Shown here: positions 24,205 through 36,075 of the stretch, one piece after another
Layout: the number at the start of each line of letters is the position of its first letter
Numbering within the stretch: position 1 is the stretch's first letter
DNA from: Silene conica
Lineage: Eukaryota > Streptophyta > Magnoliopsida > Caryophyllales > Caryophyllaceae
Reading direction: 5' to 3'
Assembly: GCA_029255685.2 (NCBI GenBank)
Contig: CM055320.2
Coordinates: 48,672,910-48,736,909 of the forward strand
Length of the DNA: 64,000 nt
Position numbers and translations under genes: made by a program
The notes under the pieces: generated by a model
Databases searched by the model: none
Seen by the model: the letters and a program-made list of their open reading frames with translations, nothing else
Told to the model about the DNA's origin: nothing

Positions 24205-24840
24205 TATGTAGGCTGTTAGAGGGGTGTCGTTGGCCGTCGTTAACCGTCGTGCAGGGTGGTTAACACGTTGACAGGGATGTTGTTGTCTTAACACGTTCTG
24301 TACAGATTTTATTATGTTAATTGATTACGTTTCTTGGATGAGTTCAGTTGTTTGATTTGTATGGGTTGCGGCGTTTGAGTCAAGTGTCAGGTGAGTGGTG
24401 AGGGTGGAGGAAGTCACGGTGGTCAGGGGTGTCTGGTTGGGGCGGAATAGGAGGCTTTGACACGGGTTGTCAGGAAGGGGTCTGTTGTGGCTGTTCTGTC
24501 GTGGGGGTTTGGGGTGGTACCACTGTCGACTAGGGGAGGGTCGACACAGTGGTACCACTTTTGTTGGCTGGTCTGATGTCGGGGGTGTAAGTGGTGGTGG
24601 TCTCAGGGGTTGTCGCGGCAGCAGGCGGTGGCTGCAATGGGGTTGTTTCAGGGGGTTTGGGAGTTACGGGATGGAGTAGGGTGTTTGGGGACCTCGGTTC
24701 TCCTCGCCTTAAGGAGTCGAAGGGCCTGGGGGCTGCCGGGGGTGGAGTAGGTGGTGTAGAGTTTTTGGGCAGTGGTTGTCGGCAGTGGTCGCGGTGGTTA
24801 TGTGGCTGGGGGAGTCGAGAATAGAACACGGGTTGGATGT

Positions 24841-24881
24841 TTGTTGTAGTTTGTTTGTTGTAGTTTGTTTGTTGTAGTTTG

Positions 24882-24936
<55 letters not shown>
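24841..24936 (+). repeat. Tgttgtagtttgttt tandem repeat and (ATT)n microsatellite
   Basis: About three copies of a 15-bp unit at 24841-24883 run directly into about 17 TTA units (24884-24936). The A LTRs have a much shorter ATT tract at the equivalent place. Confidence 0.9.
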
Positions 24937-25518
24937 GTAATATTATTGTTATTAGTTGTATTATTATTGTTGTTATGAGTTGTAATTATATGGTAATGTG
25001 TTATTTATGGTTATTATATTATTAAGGAATATTGTGATGAATACTAATTATATATATGGTTATTGTTATTGATTTAGTAATAATCGATTATTTGGCTTTA
25101 TGCTATATGTGGTAAGTCTATATATAGTAAGTCTATAATTAGTAAGTTCATATTTGGCTAAGGATGATTGATAGGTATAATTAGTTAATATTGTTTGGCG
25201 GGTATATGAGTGTGTTGATATGTATATTTACAATGTGTGATAAGCAAATCAATTATGAACATGATCGAATAATTGTTTAATTGTCGGAGTAGAAATTGAT
25301 ATTCAATACTAATTATAGGAACTGAGTTCGACTGTTCAAAGTGGAACATTTCTAGCAGCTGTTCGGTTGTCAATCCGCAATTGAAGTAGGGGAGATACTG
25401 GTATATGACGATGTGTAAACTGTTCTTATTTGTTTTAAGCATGTTTGTGATATAATACCATGTGTTCGTATATAGCGTTATCTATATTATTCTGTGATAT
25501 AATACGATGTGAATATAA

Positions 25519-25735
25519 AGGGTCTGTGATTGGTGCGGAGATAAAGGGTCTGTGTTTGGTGCGGAGATAAAGGGTCTGTGTTTGGTGCGGAGATAAAGGG
25601 TCTGTGATATGGTGTGAAGTTTATTTGGTGTTGGATCGGTGCGGATTTTATTTGGTGTTGGATCGGTGCGGAGTTTATTTGGCGTTGGATCGGTGCGGAG
25701 TTTATTTGGCGTTGGATCGGTGCGGAGAATATTAT
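25519..25735 (+). repeat. Two adjacent minisatellites in the A2 LTR
   Basis: The first block has about four units of about 28 bp with the core ggtgcggagataaagggtctgtg (split here as ggtgcggagataaagg and gtctgtg). The second has about four units of about 27 bp with ggtgttggatcggtgcgga. Both share the word ggtgcgga with the A LTR minisatellite. Confidence 0.8.
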
Positions 25736-26113
25736 ATTGTTGTCTTATTTATCTTTCTACTCAACCTCGCGGTTGACCCTGTGTATTCGTGTACACCTAC
25801 GATGATCCGGAATGGGGAGTAGATTTTTCAGGTCAGTGACATTGGACTAGGAGCTTGGCATGGAGAGAGACATGGCATGGACCTACTTAGAGTTAGATTA
25901 CATTTAGATATCGTCAGTTGTACTTTCATTTTATCAAGTTTGGAACTCGTAATTGTTGTAATACCAAGTTCAAATTTAATCAGTATTTATATAAATTACC
26001 TTTGGTTTGTTTACCTTGTTATTCACTACCTCGGATATTCCGGGATGGTAACGGTCCTATTTATTTGAGAATGTCTTGCTAAAGGCTCTTAAATAAATGG
26101 GGGTGTTACAAAG

Positions 26114-26125
26114 TGGTATCAGAGC
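26114..26125 (+). other. Primer-binding site of A2
   Basis: TGGTATCAGAGC lies three bases after the A2 LTR end and pairs with initiator tRNA-Met. It shows that this LTR is a 5' LTR in plus orientation. Confidence 0.82.
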
Positions 26126-26316
26126 GAACGATCCTCAGGCCTAACCAAATAAATAATAATGAATGTAGGAAGAGTCTAATAAAATGAACCCCGAGATGAG
26201 ACTGATAGGAGCCCCAAAAAGGAACGGGATGAGTTAGGGGCCCCCTCACACCAAACCTGGGCCCTTTTGGTTCTGTCTCGGGAACCCAATGAGAGTAACT
26301 GAAGAGTGGGGTAGAA
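26126..26316 (+). mobile_element. Remnant of A2 leader
   Basis: This is similar to 11480-11675 in A (aaatgaaccccg, ggggccccctcacacc, gaacccaat). The similarity stops at about 26316 near a short TA run, and gag-pol of A2 is absent, so the element is truncated here. Confidence 0.72.
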
Positions 26317-26524
26317 TGTATATATATATAGTGACCTAGTTATACCTATGTATCTAAAGAAACTAGTTTCTACTAACGCACAAACAAAACTTATCCAGGT
26401 ATGGAAATATAAAATAAAAGCTACTATGAGGTCCCATAATGATTACGAACTTCACATCAACTTTAAACGCGTAGTAGGCATAAAATCTCGAGTACGATAT
26501 ATGCAACCTAACTCAAGCGATTCT
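26317..26524. other. Unassigned junction sequence
   Basis: About 200 bases are of unknown origin. A 61-codon frame here resembles nothing I know. Bases 26431-26446 appear again at 26553-26568 inside the adjoining patchwork. Confidence 0.4.
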
Positions 26525-26603
26525 CGCTACTGATACCCGTCGTTAAGAGTGGGTCCCATAATGATTACTTATTTGAGAATGTCTTGCTAAAGGCTCTTAA
26601 ATA
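26525..26603. other. Patchwork of copied fragments (templated filler DNA)
   Basis: Three pieces abut. First, 26525-26545 is an inverted copy of 27166-27186 (cgctactgatacccgtcgtt) and continues with mismatches to about 26550. Second, 26553-26568 equals 26431-26446 (16 bp). Third, 26569-26603 equals 26061-26095 (35 bp, from the end of the A2 LTR). The matches are exact and the second and third are directly adjacent. This is the pattern left when a broken end is repaired by copying short stretches of nearby DNA. Confidence 0.72.
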
Positions 26604-27180
26604 GTTGGTCGGTCGACCGACACGCGTATGAATTCTGTTTCGCTTTTATTTGTAGACTATAATAACCTACAATGAGACCAAAAGGAGACTTGTAGGATGT
26701 TAGTATTGACCTACCCAAGATTGAGAGATTTGGGAAGGGCATTGGTTTACATCTTAAGACGGATAGGTTACTTAAGACTGAAAGGTTTGTGACCTAGAAT
26801 TTAGGAATCACCCTTATTGTTGACACCCAATAATTGTGAGACCTAGGAACTAATAGCATAGACCTAAAGGATATGTTACATCCCTTACGCGACTGCAGTA
26901 CATGTTGACTTAGGATTTATAGTATCTTAGCTGTTTATTACCCGAACATCCTAGCATCTCTTTTATTATATTTTTATTCTCATCTTTATTTACTTGTTGT
27001 ATTTTATATTTGTTTTAGACTTAGCAACAATCAAACCCTCTTTTTATTATTATTTTATAGATTAAAAATTAGCAAACGAAATTAACCTTGTCTCTCTGTG
27101 GTTCGACCCTTACTATCACTATCTATAGTTTTAGTTTGGTTTATAAATCTTATCTTTGACACCCTCAACGACGGGTATCA
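26604..27180 (+). repeat. 3' part of a Gypsy-type LTR (E)
   Basis: It ends with ctctgtggttcgaccctta and, after an AT-rich stretch, aacgacgggtatca, an LTR end style familiar from Athila/Tat-type elements. It abuts the Copia coding sequence of D at 27181. Its true 5' end is not seen; the terminal-repeat-like tgatacccgtcgtt at 26531 lies in the copied patchwork. No internal region is present, so it is a solo or truncated LTR. Confidence 0.5.
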
Positions 27181-30100
27181 GTAGCGATCTTATCAATGAA
27201 AATCTCCTTTTGCTCCACGTAATCTCTGATTAGATGAGCTTTCCGTTGTACATGCCTAGCCTTGTTGCTAGACTTATGCTCCTTAGCTTGGAAGATGGCA
27301 CCTTTATTATCACAATAAACGGTGATTGGGTCATTCGAACTAGGCACTACTGATAGTCCTTGTAAGAATTGACGCATCCATATTGCTTCCTTAGCTGCTT
27401 CTGAGGCGGCATAGTACTCGGACTCAGTCGTAGAATCTGCTGTAACACTCTGTTTAGAACTTTTCCAGCTGACAGCAGCGCCATTAAGAGTAAAAACAAA
27501 TCCAGACTGAGATTTCGAGTCATCTCGATCCGTTTGGAAGCTAGCATCTGCGTAACCCGTGGCGCAGAGCGTCGAGTCGCCTCCGTAAGTCAATCCCCAA
27601 TCTTTAGTCCTCCGTAGGTACTTAAGAATGTTTTTCACGGCCATCCAGTGTTGTTCACCTGGATGAGCTTGGAATCGACTAGTCATACTCAATAGCATAT
27701 GCAACATCTGGACGTGTGCATATCATGGCATACATGATCGATCCTATTGCCGAAGCATAAGGAATCCGACTCATGCGCTCTTTCTCTTCTAATGACTTAG
27801 CTTCTTGAGTCTTGCTCAAGTGAAGCCCAGGAGTCATAGGAAGGAACCCTTTCTTGGAGTTCGTCATGCTGAATCTCTCTAGAATCTTATCTATATAAGA
27901 CTCCTGACTGAGAGACAACATCCGTCGTGATCTATCCCTGTAGATACGGATGCCCAAAATTCTTTGTGCCTCTCCCAGATCATTCATATGGAAATGGTTT
28001 TTCAACCATGCTTTAACCGAAGATAAGAGAGGTATGTCATTCTCAATCAAGAGTATGTCGTCGACATACAGTACTAGGAATACAATCTTGCTCCCACTCG
28101 ACTTGATATAGAGACATGGTTCCTCGACTGATCGAATGAATTCATTCTCTTTTATCACTTGGTCGAAGCGATGATTCCAACTCCGCGATGCTTGCTTAAG
28201 TCCATAGATGGAACACTTAAGCTTGCAAACCTTCTTAGGATGTTCTGGATCAATAAAACCCTCGGGTTGTACCATGTACAACTCTTCCTCCAAATAACCG
28301 TTTAAGAAGGCGATTTTAACGTCCATTTGCCATATTTCATAGTCATGAAATGCGGCGATCGCTAAGATAATCCGAATGGAACGTAGCATGACTACGGGTG
28401 CAAAGAACTCATCGTAGTGAAAGCCTGGCACTTGGGTGAAACCTTTAGCAACTAGTCTAGCCTTGTGGATATCTTGTTGTCCTTCCACGTCATGCTTTAT
28501 CTTGTAAAGCCATTTGCATTGAAGGGGACGTACCTTTGCAGGTAGGTCCACAAGATCCCACACGTTGTTCTCATACATGGAGTCCATCTCGGATTGCATG
28601 GCTTTTAGCCATAGCTTTGAGTCAGAACTGGTCATGGCACCTCTATAGGTTGTGGGTTCGTTACCCTCTAGGAGTAAGACGTCATCTGTATCATGTTCCT
28701 CGACCATACCAATGTATCTGTCCGGAGGAATAGAGACTCTTCCCGACCTCCTAGGTTCCTCAGGGATATCTACCGCAGCCTCGGTTGAAGGTATTGTTTC
28801 CTCCAATGGTTGCTCGGTAGTTGGTTCTTGAACCTCCGATAACTCGAAAGTTCTATTACTCGACTTGTTCTCGAGAAATTCTTTCTCTAAGAACGTCGCA
28901 CTAGCCGCAACAAAAACACGTTGTTCGGTTGGCGAGTAGAAGTAATGACCAAAAGTTCCCTTTGGATAGCCTATAAAGTATGTCTTGACCGATCGCGGGC
29001 CGAGCTTATCCTCGTGTCTCCACTTGACATAAGCCTCGCAGCCCCAAACCCGAATAAAGGACAAGTTGGGGACCGTTCCCTTCCATAGTTCGTATGGAGT
29101 CTTGTCAACAGCTTTAGACGGACTTCGGTTAAGTATTAGAGCGGCTGACAACAGAGCATAGCCCCACAATGAATCAGGCACAACGGTGTGACTCATCATG
29201 GATCGAACCATATCAAGTAGAGTTCGATTTCTCCGTTCGGACACACCATTTAATTTTGGTGTTCCAGGTGGAGTCAACTGTAGCGAGATGCCACAGTCTT
29301 TAAGGTGTTGATCAAACTCGTGTGAAAGATACTCACCACCACGATCCGAACGTAGTGCTTTAATCTTTCTACCCAGCTGGTTCTGTACCCGATTCTGGTA
29401 TTCTTTGAACTTGTCAAAGGATTCACTTTTATGTTTCATCAAGTAGACATAGCCATATCTACTCAAATCATCCGTGAAAGTGATGAAATACCAATAGCCT
29501 TCTAGTGCGTTGATCAACATAGGGCCACATACGTCCGTATGTATGAGTCCTAATAGGTCGGCAGCGCGCATTCCAACACCTTTGAAGGAAATACGAGTCA
29601 TTTTGCCGATGAGACATGATTCACACGTGCCATATGATTCGAAATCAAAGGGCGATATTGCTCCATTTTGTATGAGCTGTTTTACGCGTTTCTCATTTAT
29701 GTGTCCCATACGACAATGCCATAGGTAAGTTTGATCTTTGTCACCTACCTTTAATCTCTTGTTATTCACATGTAATATCTCGGTCGTTTGATCTAAAACA
29801 TAAATTCCATTCATGGAAACTGCCTTGCCATAAATCATATTGTGTAAGGAGAAAATACAGCTATTATTCTCTATTACAAATGAAAAACCGAGTTTGTCAA
29901 GTGCAGAAACTGAAATAATGTTTTTGGACAAACTAGGAACATAATAACAGTTATATAAAAATAACTCGAATCCACTTGGAAGCTGGATCACGTATGTTCC
30001 CTTCGAGACTGCAGCAACACGTGCTCCATTCCCGACACGCAGGTCAACCTCACCCTTGACTAGGGGTTCTTGGTTTCGGAGGCCCTGCACATGATTAAAT

Positions 30101-31110
30101 AGATGAGAACCACAACCAATATCAAGTACCCAAGTTCCGCAACTTGCATGGTTAATCTCAATCATGTGAATAAAAGAAGAAGACATACCAACAGGAGTAA
30201 CGTGGCCTGCCTTAATGTCCTCGCGATACACGGGGCATGAGCGCCTCCAATGCCCAGTCTTGTGGCAATGGTGACATTTCATGCTTGTATCCTTGCTCTT
30301 TGTTTTGCCTTGTGAGTTGCTCGACTCACCTGGCCCACTCTTAGTAAATCCTGACTTCTTGAACCTGGGCTTACCTACTGCTAGGTCGCCCTGAGCTTTA
30401 GCCTTCCCTTTACCCTTTCCCTTACTGGAGATCATGAGAACATCCTGCTTCATGCTCCCACTTAATTTCAGATCCTTCTCGGTCTGTACGAGAAGGGAGT
30501 GGAGCTCATGAGGAGTCTTCTTCATGTCGTTCATGTAGTAGTTGGCCCTAAAGAGGGCGAACCCATCATGAAGCGAATGAAGCATTCGATCAACGATTAT
30601 GTTCTCACTGATCTTGCAGTTTAGGGTCTCCAGTTTCTCGATATTCTCAATCATGTTGAGAATATGTGGGCTAACAGCTTGGCCCTTCTGGAGTTTTGCC
30701 TCAAAGAAGCGACAGGTATGCTCATAAGAAACGATTCTCGGAGCTTTCGAGAATTCGTTAGTGAGCGTGGTGAAAATCTTGTTTGCACCATGGGCTATGA
30801 AGCGTCTTTGCAAATTGGATTCCATTGCATAGATGAGTACGTTCTTTATCGCACCCGCTTCCATGACGAAGTCGCTATGAGCGCGAACATCGTTAGCTCT
30901 AGCTCCAGTTCTCGGGTGTGCCGGAATTGGCTCAGTTAAGTACTTAAGCTTTCCGTCAGCAATGGCAGCATTCCGTAGTGCTGCCTCCCAGTTAGAGAAG
31001 TTTGACCCATCATTTCTCAGTCTAGTAGACTGATTCATGGAGTCCATGAAGGCTTTTAGCCAGGATTCACGTGCTAGCTTGGCACTTGGCATTGGGTCTT
31101 CACCAGCCAT
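27181..31110 (-). pseudogene. Copia gag-pol of D, frameshifted, truncated, protease motif changed
   Basis: The frame starts with ATG at 31110 (MAGEDP). In order: Copia Gag (UBN2 type), zinc knuckle C-X2-C-X4-H-X4-C (about 30242-30280), protease, pre-integrase HCRMGH, integrase with TDVCGP, SDRGGEY and NGVSERRN, RT with YVDD (about 28060), and RNase H. The protease motif, LDTG in the related copy C, reads LDIG here (Ile codon 30118-30120), which should inactivate it. One extra base near 27693 shifts the frame within the RT-RNase H linker, so a separate 180-codon frame (27707-27165) carries RNase H with YADAS and TESEYYA. The reading ends in LTR E. It encodes no complete polyprotein. Lineage within Copia was not resolved. 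Confidence 0.92.
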
Positions 31111-32818
31111 TTAGTTATACAGCAGTTTTAATGAACGTGTTCTACACTGAAAAAGAAGATAAAACAAAACCATATAAGCAACTTATTGTTGTGATTTAAG
31201 TCTATATTAAATTGAAATTTAAACTCGTAGACTCATGCATTTATATAATTGATCTCCCTCAAGAATTATATAAACGATCCCAAGACTCAATTTCCGTATA
31301 TTGATAAGCCCACAGTTTGGCTAATTCCACCGTTGGAACTCTTGGTCGATAGGATTCCGTAAATCCTATCTATTAGTCCATCTCAATCACTGGATATTAT
31401 CGAGTGACCATGATGTTGAGATAAAATAAATCATCTGTTCCCACTTACCCGACGTAGAAGGGGTCATATTATGCCTACCGACGAAGAAGGGATTCATGGG
31501 AGGCTGATTTATAAAGACTATTCTCAATTTTATTTTGGTTATACGAGAAAGACCCCATCAACTTTTATTTATTCATATTTAAGTGAACTAAAAACTAGCA
31601 TTTGCGTGAATGAATTAAATAAAGTGATGGCTTTACATGAGACACGTGACATCTGTATTGTCACAGAAAACTAACGCGTAACCTCTACATGAGTCAGTTT
31701 TCAGGCATGTTATAGGTGGTTTGGTTTTTAGGCGGAATATGATGCAAGCTATTATCGATGAAAGCATAAAGATAAATGCAATAAACGTAAATAAAAGTCC
31801 TAGTGTGGCCTATCCTACCAAAATAAACATAAAAACAACTTGGAATCCACCGTTGGACCCTAGAAGCTTGTCTTGATGTTCCATCTTGGTCCTTGCAGCG
31901 GGAGTGAGCATCCGGTCTCCGTCTTTGGTCTTCACAAAATTACTAATTTAAATTACAAATATAACCTATTTACATTCTAATTTAAATACAAAAGTAATTA
32001 CATGGCAAAAACCCAAAATGGAGATTCAAGATCTCAAAATTACAAGCAAGACTGTGTTCCATCATTACGGTAACACAATCTACTAAGGCCACACTAAGTT
32101 ACAACCGTTTGCAACAAATTAAATACGTTATTGAAAGCATTCAAGGCATTCACAAGACGATAAATAAAATGCATCAACTAAAATAAAATTCATTCATGAC
32201 ATAATACTGTTATTATGATTAACAAATTTTTACCAAACCACCTTACGGGATTAAAATTATGTGATTATACCGTTTTAATCACCAATTTTAATAAACATAT
32301 AATCCATTATTTTAAACTGTTTTAAAACAATATGTATCAAACGAGGGTGAACCGTTTCACAAAAATAATATACTATTTCCGTATACAGTATATTATTTTA
32401 GGCCATGTGAAAATAAGAAACAAGTTATTTTCGAAAAAGAAAGCCTGAAACATGAGCACTCGACCGAGCAACAGGGGCACTCGATCGAGTGTCAGTGTCA
32501 CTCGATCGAGTGCAGCAGGGGCTCGATCGAGTGACTCGTTAAAACGCAAATCGCTGCACTTTAAACCAAAACAAGTTTATATCTTTGATTTAAAACGTGT
32601 AAATCATAAATAAACAACAACAAAATATTCACATATTGCTAAAAATATCGATTAATTAACAATATGCAAATAAGAATCGAAAACAAGATCGATTACAACC
32701 CAAAAACACACGCACGGTGCCTGGTACAGGGACACTCGATCAAGTGTCAAGGCAGAAAGTACGGTTTTGCAAAATTTTTACTTTATGAAAAACACAATTG
32801 TAAAATTTCATGGCCATA
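31111..32818 (-). other. Long untranslated leader of Copia element D
   Basis: About 1.7 kb between gag and PBS on the minus strand matches the leader of C (56072-57871) in layout. It contains near-palindromic ctcgatcgag words repeated about five times (32459-32540 and near 32738). At the same place C has ggtcggtcgacc words instead. No gene is supported. Confidence 0.7.
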
Positions 32819-32831
32819 GGCTCTGATACCA
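32819..32831 (-). other. Primer-binding site of D
   Basis: The minus strand reads TGGTATCAGAGCC two bases after the LTR end, complementary to initiator tRNA-Met. Confidence 0.87.
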
Positions 32832-32833
32832 CT

Positions 32834-33824
32834 TGAGGGGAATATAACGTGTATTCGCCCTATGCTTGCAGGATTATAATGAAAAATACAATCGTGAATA
32901 TGGTCATAAGATTAAAAAGATATGAAAAAGAGTACAACCTTTAGTCCTTGCGCGAAAGGCCTAAGAACAGGAATTAACACAAATTCCCTCCTATAACTTG
33001 CACCCAAGACTTAGAATGAGACGTTGCCGCTTGTGCTAGAAATCCTCTCCAATTGCCTTGCAATATCGGGAGAGCCTTTTGAGTTTTAGATGTGAGATCT
33101 GGGTTATGGGAGAAGAATGCTCTCAAACCCTAATTATCTTGAGATGTTATTTGTCAGTGCAACAAGAGTGTTTGACATAAGGAGAGTCCATCTCCTTATG
33201 TAGTACACGGCCGAATTAGATGTCGGGTAGGAGTGGGCTTCCCACTCTTACCTTATTCCAATGCGTGATTCGACCCAATTGCTAAAATATAATTCGCGGG
33301 TTTTATTTATAAATCGTAACATGTTATCAGTTATTAATACAGTCGATATATTAATAATGGTCTGACAAAATACGATATTGTATAATTACCCAAATTAATA
33401 TAACTGTTTATATTAATACGCGAATACAATATTTAATTAAATATAACCGTTTATATTTAATTTTACGAATTAATCATGTAATCCGTATTAGCTAAAATTA
33501 TTTAATCCGTATTAAATAATAATCTCAACATCTTATTGACTAATTTAATAGTCAATACCTCTGACTAACTGTTTAGTCATATCCGGCATAAATGTGATTG
33601 TATTTTCATACCTTCACATCTCTCAAACGTGTCCTATAGGTGTGACGTATAGGGACCAGTTGATCACCGCCATCCGTATGACAATAACGTCAAACTTATC
33701 TAGCAAGCCAACCGTTATTGATAAACGTAGATCAACTGGTAATAATAATGAAGTATGCCCTTGTGATCCTTGAAGAGATTTAATAAGTCATTGTACTTAA
33801 TTGTCAAGGACACCAGCCCCAACA
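32834..33824 (-). repeat. 5' LTR of Copia element D (991 bp)
   Basis: On the minus strand it begins TGTTGGGGCTGGTGTCC and ends CCCCTCA directly before the PBS. It is strongly similar to the LTRs of C (995 bp) and F. Confidence 0.92.
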
Positions 33825-33856
33825 AATTTGATCACTACAACAAACACCATGCAAAT

Positions 33857-34330
33857 GTGACGCTTTTTGAAGTGTTTTGTGACGCTTTAAACTGTCACAT
33901 TTATTTTTATTGACGCTTTGTAAAAGCGTCAATTTTCTGGCCGTCGTTATTTATTGACGCTGTTCTATGTCAACATATGTGACGCTTAAAAGTGTCTTCA
34001 ATGACTATTGACAGTTTTGTTCATCAACAAATGTGACGTTTCAAAGCGTCTTCACTAATTAGTGACGCTTTTATGTGTCAGCAAATGTGACGCTTAAAAG
34101 TGTCTAAAGTGCGTATTGACGCTCTTATTTGTCAACACAGGTGGTGCTTAAAAGTGTCTCAAGTGCGTATTGACGTTTTTATTTGTCAACAAATGTGATG
34201 TTTTAAAGCGTCTTTAGCAATTATTGATACTTTTATGTGTCACTTAAAGAGACATAATTAGGCGTCAATTTTGTATATTTTGACCCTTGAAATTGTCAAT
34301 CTCATTGATGCTTTTGGTTGTCAACGTACA
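33857..34330. repeat. Subterminal repeats of CACTA element J
   Basis: About a dozen degenerate copies of aaatgtgacgctt and its complement-like partner aaaagcgtca or aaagtgtc occur in both orientations, with spacing of about 30-70 bp. The opposite end has a compact counterpart (about 38578-38610). Such repeats are the binding sites of CACTA transposase in characterised elements; binding here is inferred. Confidence 0.75.
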
Positions 34331-34638
34331 ATATTCTTAAGTATTACCGTCGCAGTTACTCTGGGTATTAGATTTTTAGAAATTTGATTTCCAAATAAAA
34401 GCGTAAAGATCAAATAAACCTATATGTAATAGTAATTGATTAAATCATGAATAGAATAACAAAGTACTCACGTACTTTTATAAATAATCGTCGTAAGTCT
34501 AAAATACATCGTCTTCATCACAAACACTAGCATTAACAATTTAACTATTATAAACTAGTACTCTACGGTACGACAAAATCAAAATATCAATAAAGATCTG
34601 AATGATAGTAAAATCCAACATAATTTAACTATTATAAA
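34331..34638. other. AT-rich filler inside CACTA J
   Basis: Non-coding. A roughly 15-bp piece (tttaactattataaa) occurs twice (34540 and 34624). Nothing else is recognised. Confidence 0.4.
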
Positions 34639-34896
34639 TTAGTATTCTACTAGTCGATGACCGTCTCTAGAAATGCGAGCATTTCGTTCTTGCCAGATGA
34701 GATAAACAACTGCAGATATAACAAATCTAGCCCCTTTTTTCCTCCATCCCTTTCCTTTAAACATAGGGAGCTTGATTAACTCATATTTCAAGCTAACGGG
34801 CCGTGGAGTAACGCCCGCCAAAGGAGAACTGTTGCAGTACAACACTTGAGTAAGGACGTTAAAAAAATAAGTGGCTTGCAAATTGAGAAATTTCAT
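34639..34896 (-). pseudogene. LINE reverse-transcriptase C-terminal fragment
   Basis: The minus-strand frame contains VVYLIWQERNARISRDG, which matches the conserved end of plant LINE reverse transcriptases (zf-RVT region, where YxIWxERN is typical). Upstream parts of the protein and a poly(A) tail were not found, so it is an isolated fragment inside the CACTA element. Confidence 0.55.
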
Positions 34897-35164
34897 TAGC
34901 TAGCCTCCATATATTGTTTAATAAAAGGGTCTTATTCCAACTAAAGATACTCATCAGACACCCCTTATTTGTCTTAAAGCAACTATATAATGTAGGATCA
35001 AAATTGAAATTCCTTGTAAAATTACCTAATATTGTGAAGTGCATCATGCTCCAAGGTAGGACCAGAATCTCGAGCTGTTTCGACGTAGAATTCTAACGGC
35101 TGCTTGAGCGGCCAAATCATCTTTTGAGTACAATTTACAACCTAAGAATCCACATTTTATGATA

Positions 35165-35295
35165 AAACAGGTTAAAGTATACAAGTCTGAGTCATTAAAT
35201 CCCTATTAACCTAGAACAAGTGGGTGCCTATACTATCAAGTTATAATATACAAGTACGAGTTACTAAGTCCCTATTAACCTAGAACAAGGGGGTG
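35165..35295. repeat. Two-copy direct repeat
   Basis: A unit of about 70 bp containing ccctattaacctagaacaag is present twice (about 35202 and 35271). Function unknown. Confidence 0.75.
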
Positions 35296-35354
35296 TCGAG
35301 TTACTAACTATTAATAGATGTATTCAAAGTTATGAAACTAAATAAATTACCACC

Positions 35355-35800
35355 CACAAATATACAGAGCATCAAGCTTATTAACTCGATATGCATAAGC
35401 ACATACCTAGATGTAAGAGGACGATATACTCCAATTTTATCTGCATTCAGAAGACAAAAAAACATCAGCATAATCAGTCCAAAAGTCCATAAAGTGCATA
35501 AGCTCATATATAGATGTAAGAGAAGAATATACTTTAGTTTTATCTGCATTCAGAAGGCCAAAACATCAGCATAATCAGTCTAAAAGTTCATAAAGTGCAT
35601 AAGCTCATATTTAGATGGAAGAGGATATACTCCAATTTTATCTGCACTCAGAAGACTAAAAAACATCAGCATAATCCATCCAAAAGTGCATAAGCACATA
35701 CCTAGATGCAAGAGAAGGATATACTCCAGATAAATCTGCATTCAGAAGACCAAAAAGCATCAGCATAATCAGTCAAATAGTTCATAAAGTATGGGGGGTT
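35355..35800. repeat. Tandem repeat, about four units of about 100-115 bp
   Basis: Each unit contains cataagc(a/t)cata, tagatg(t/g/c)aagag, atatact, tctgcattcagaag and acatcagcataatc. The units are diverged from one another. Small overlapping frames of about 80 codons on both strands are products of the repeat. It lies inside CACTA J. Confidence 0.8.
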
Positions 35801-35917
35801 TCACAGACTAGTACAAAAACACACATACGACTATGGTTAAAAAAGGTATATGGCTACGGTTGTCCAACCGTCGCAAATCAAGGGGTGGACTTAGTAAGGG
35901 ACATGTGGCTTGAAAAA

Positions 35918-36075
35918 ATTATTTCTACTTATGATCCATATAGTAAATACACCTCATGAAAAAAAAGATGACTAGAAAATTATTTCTACTTAGCATCCAT
36001 ATAGTAAATACACCTCATGAAAAAAAAGATGACTAGAAAATTATTTCTACTTATCATCCATATAGTAAATACACT
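35918..36075. repeat. Tandem repeat, about three units of 63 bp
   Basis: The unit contains attatttctacttatcatcc and gtaaatacacctcatg followed by an A run and gatgactag. The copies are nearly identical, so the amplification is recent. Confidence 0.85.

Larger units (their letters stand above)
24205..26110 (+). repeat. 3' part of an LTR of an A-related element (A2)
   Basis: The segment has the same layout as the A LTR: a G/T-rich first part, an ATT microsatellite, a ggatcggtgcggag minisatellite, a ggttgaccctgtgt motif, and the end ttaaataaatgggggtgttaca followed by a PBS. Sequence identity to A is partial, so it is a different subfamily. Its first part is missing because B begins or ends there; B is best explained as having inserted in this LTR, with the remaining 5' part beyond the left edge. 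Confidence 0.82.
27181..33824 (-). mobile_element. Ty1/Copia element D, minus strand, 3'-truncated
   Basis: On the minus strand it has a 5' LTR (33824-32834), an initiator-Met PBS, a long leader, and gag-pol from 31110 down to 27181, where the coding sequence stops abruptly at the E LTR. The end of RNase H, the 3' untranslated region and the 3' LTR are missing, so no TSD can be tested. Coding and LTR sequence are close to element C at 55062-63759, so both belong to one family (F at 38640-40743 is a third member). Confidence 0.9.

Noticed and set aside
26531-27180. E as a normally inserted solo LTR with terminal inverted repeats tgatacccgtcgtt
   Set aside because: The flanks are reverse complements (gctac and gtagc) rather than a direct TSD, and the 5' part consists of fragments copied from the neighbourhood.
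35810-35885. Possible end of a second small CACTA element (actagtacaaaaacac, then ggttgtccaaccgtcgc)
   Set aside because: The opposite terminal repeat and a TSD could not be found, so only the similarity of the words remains.
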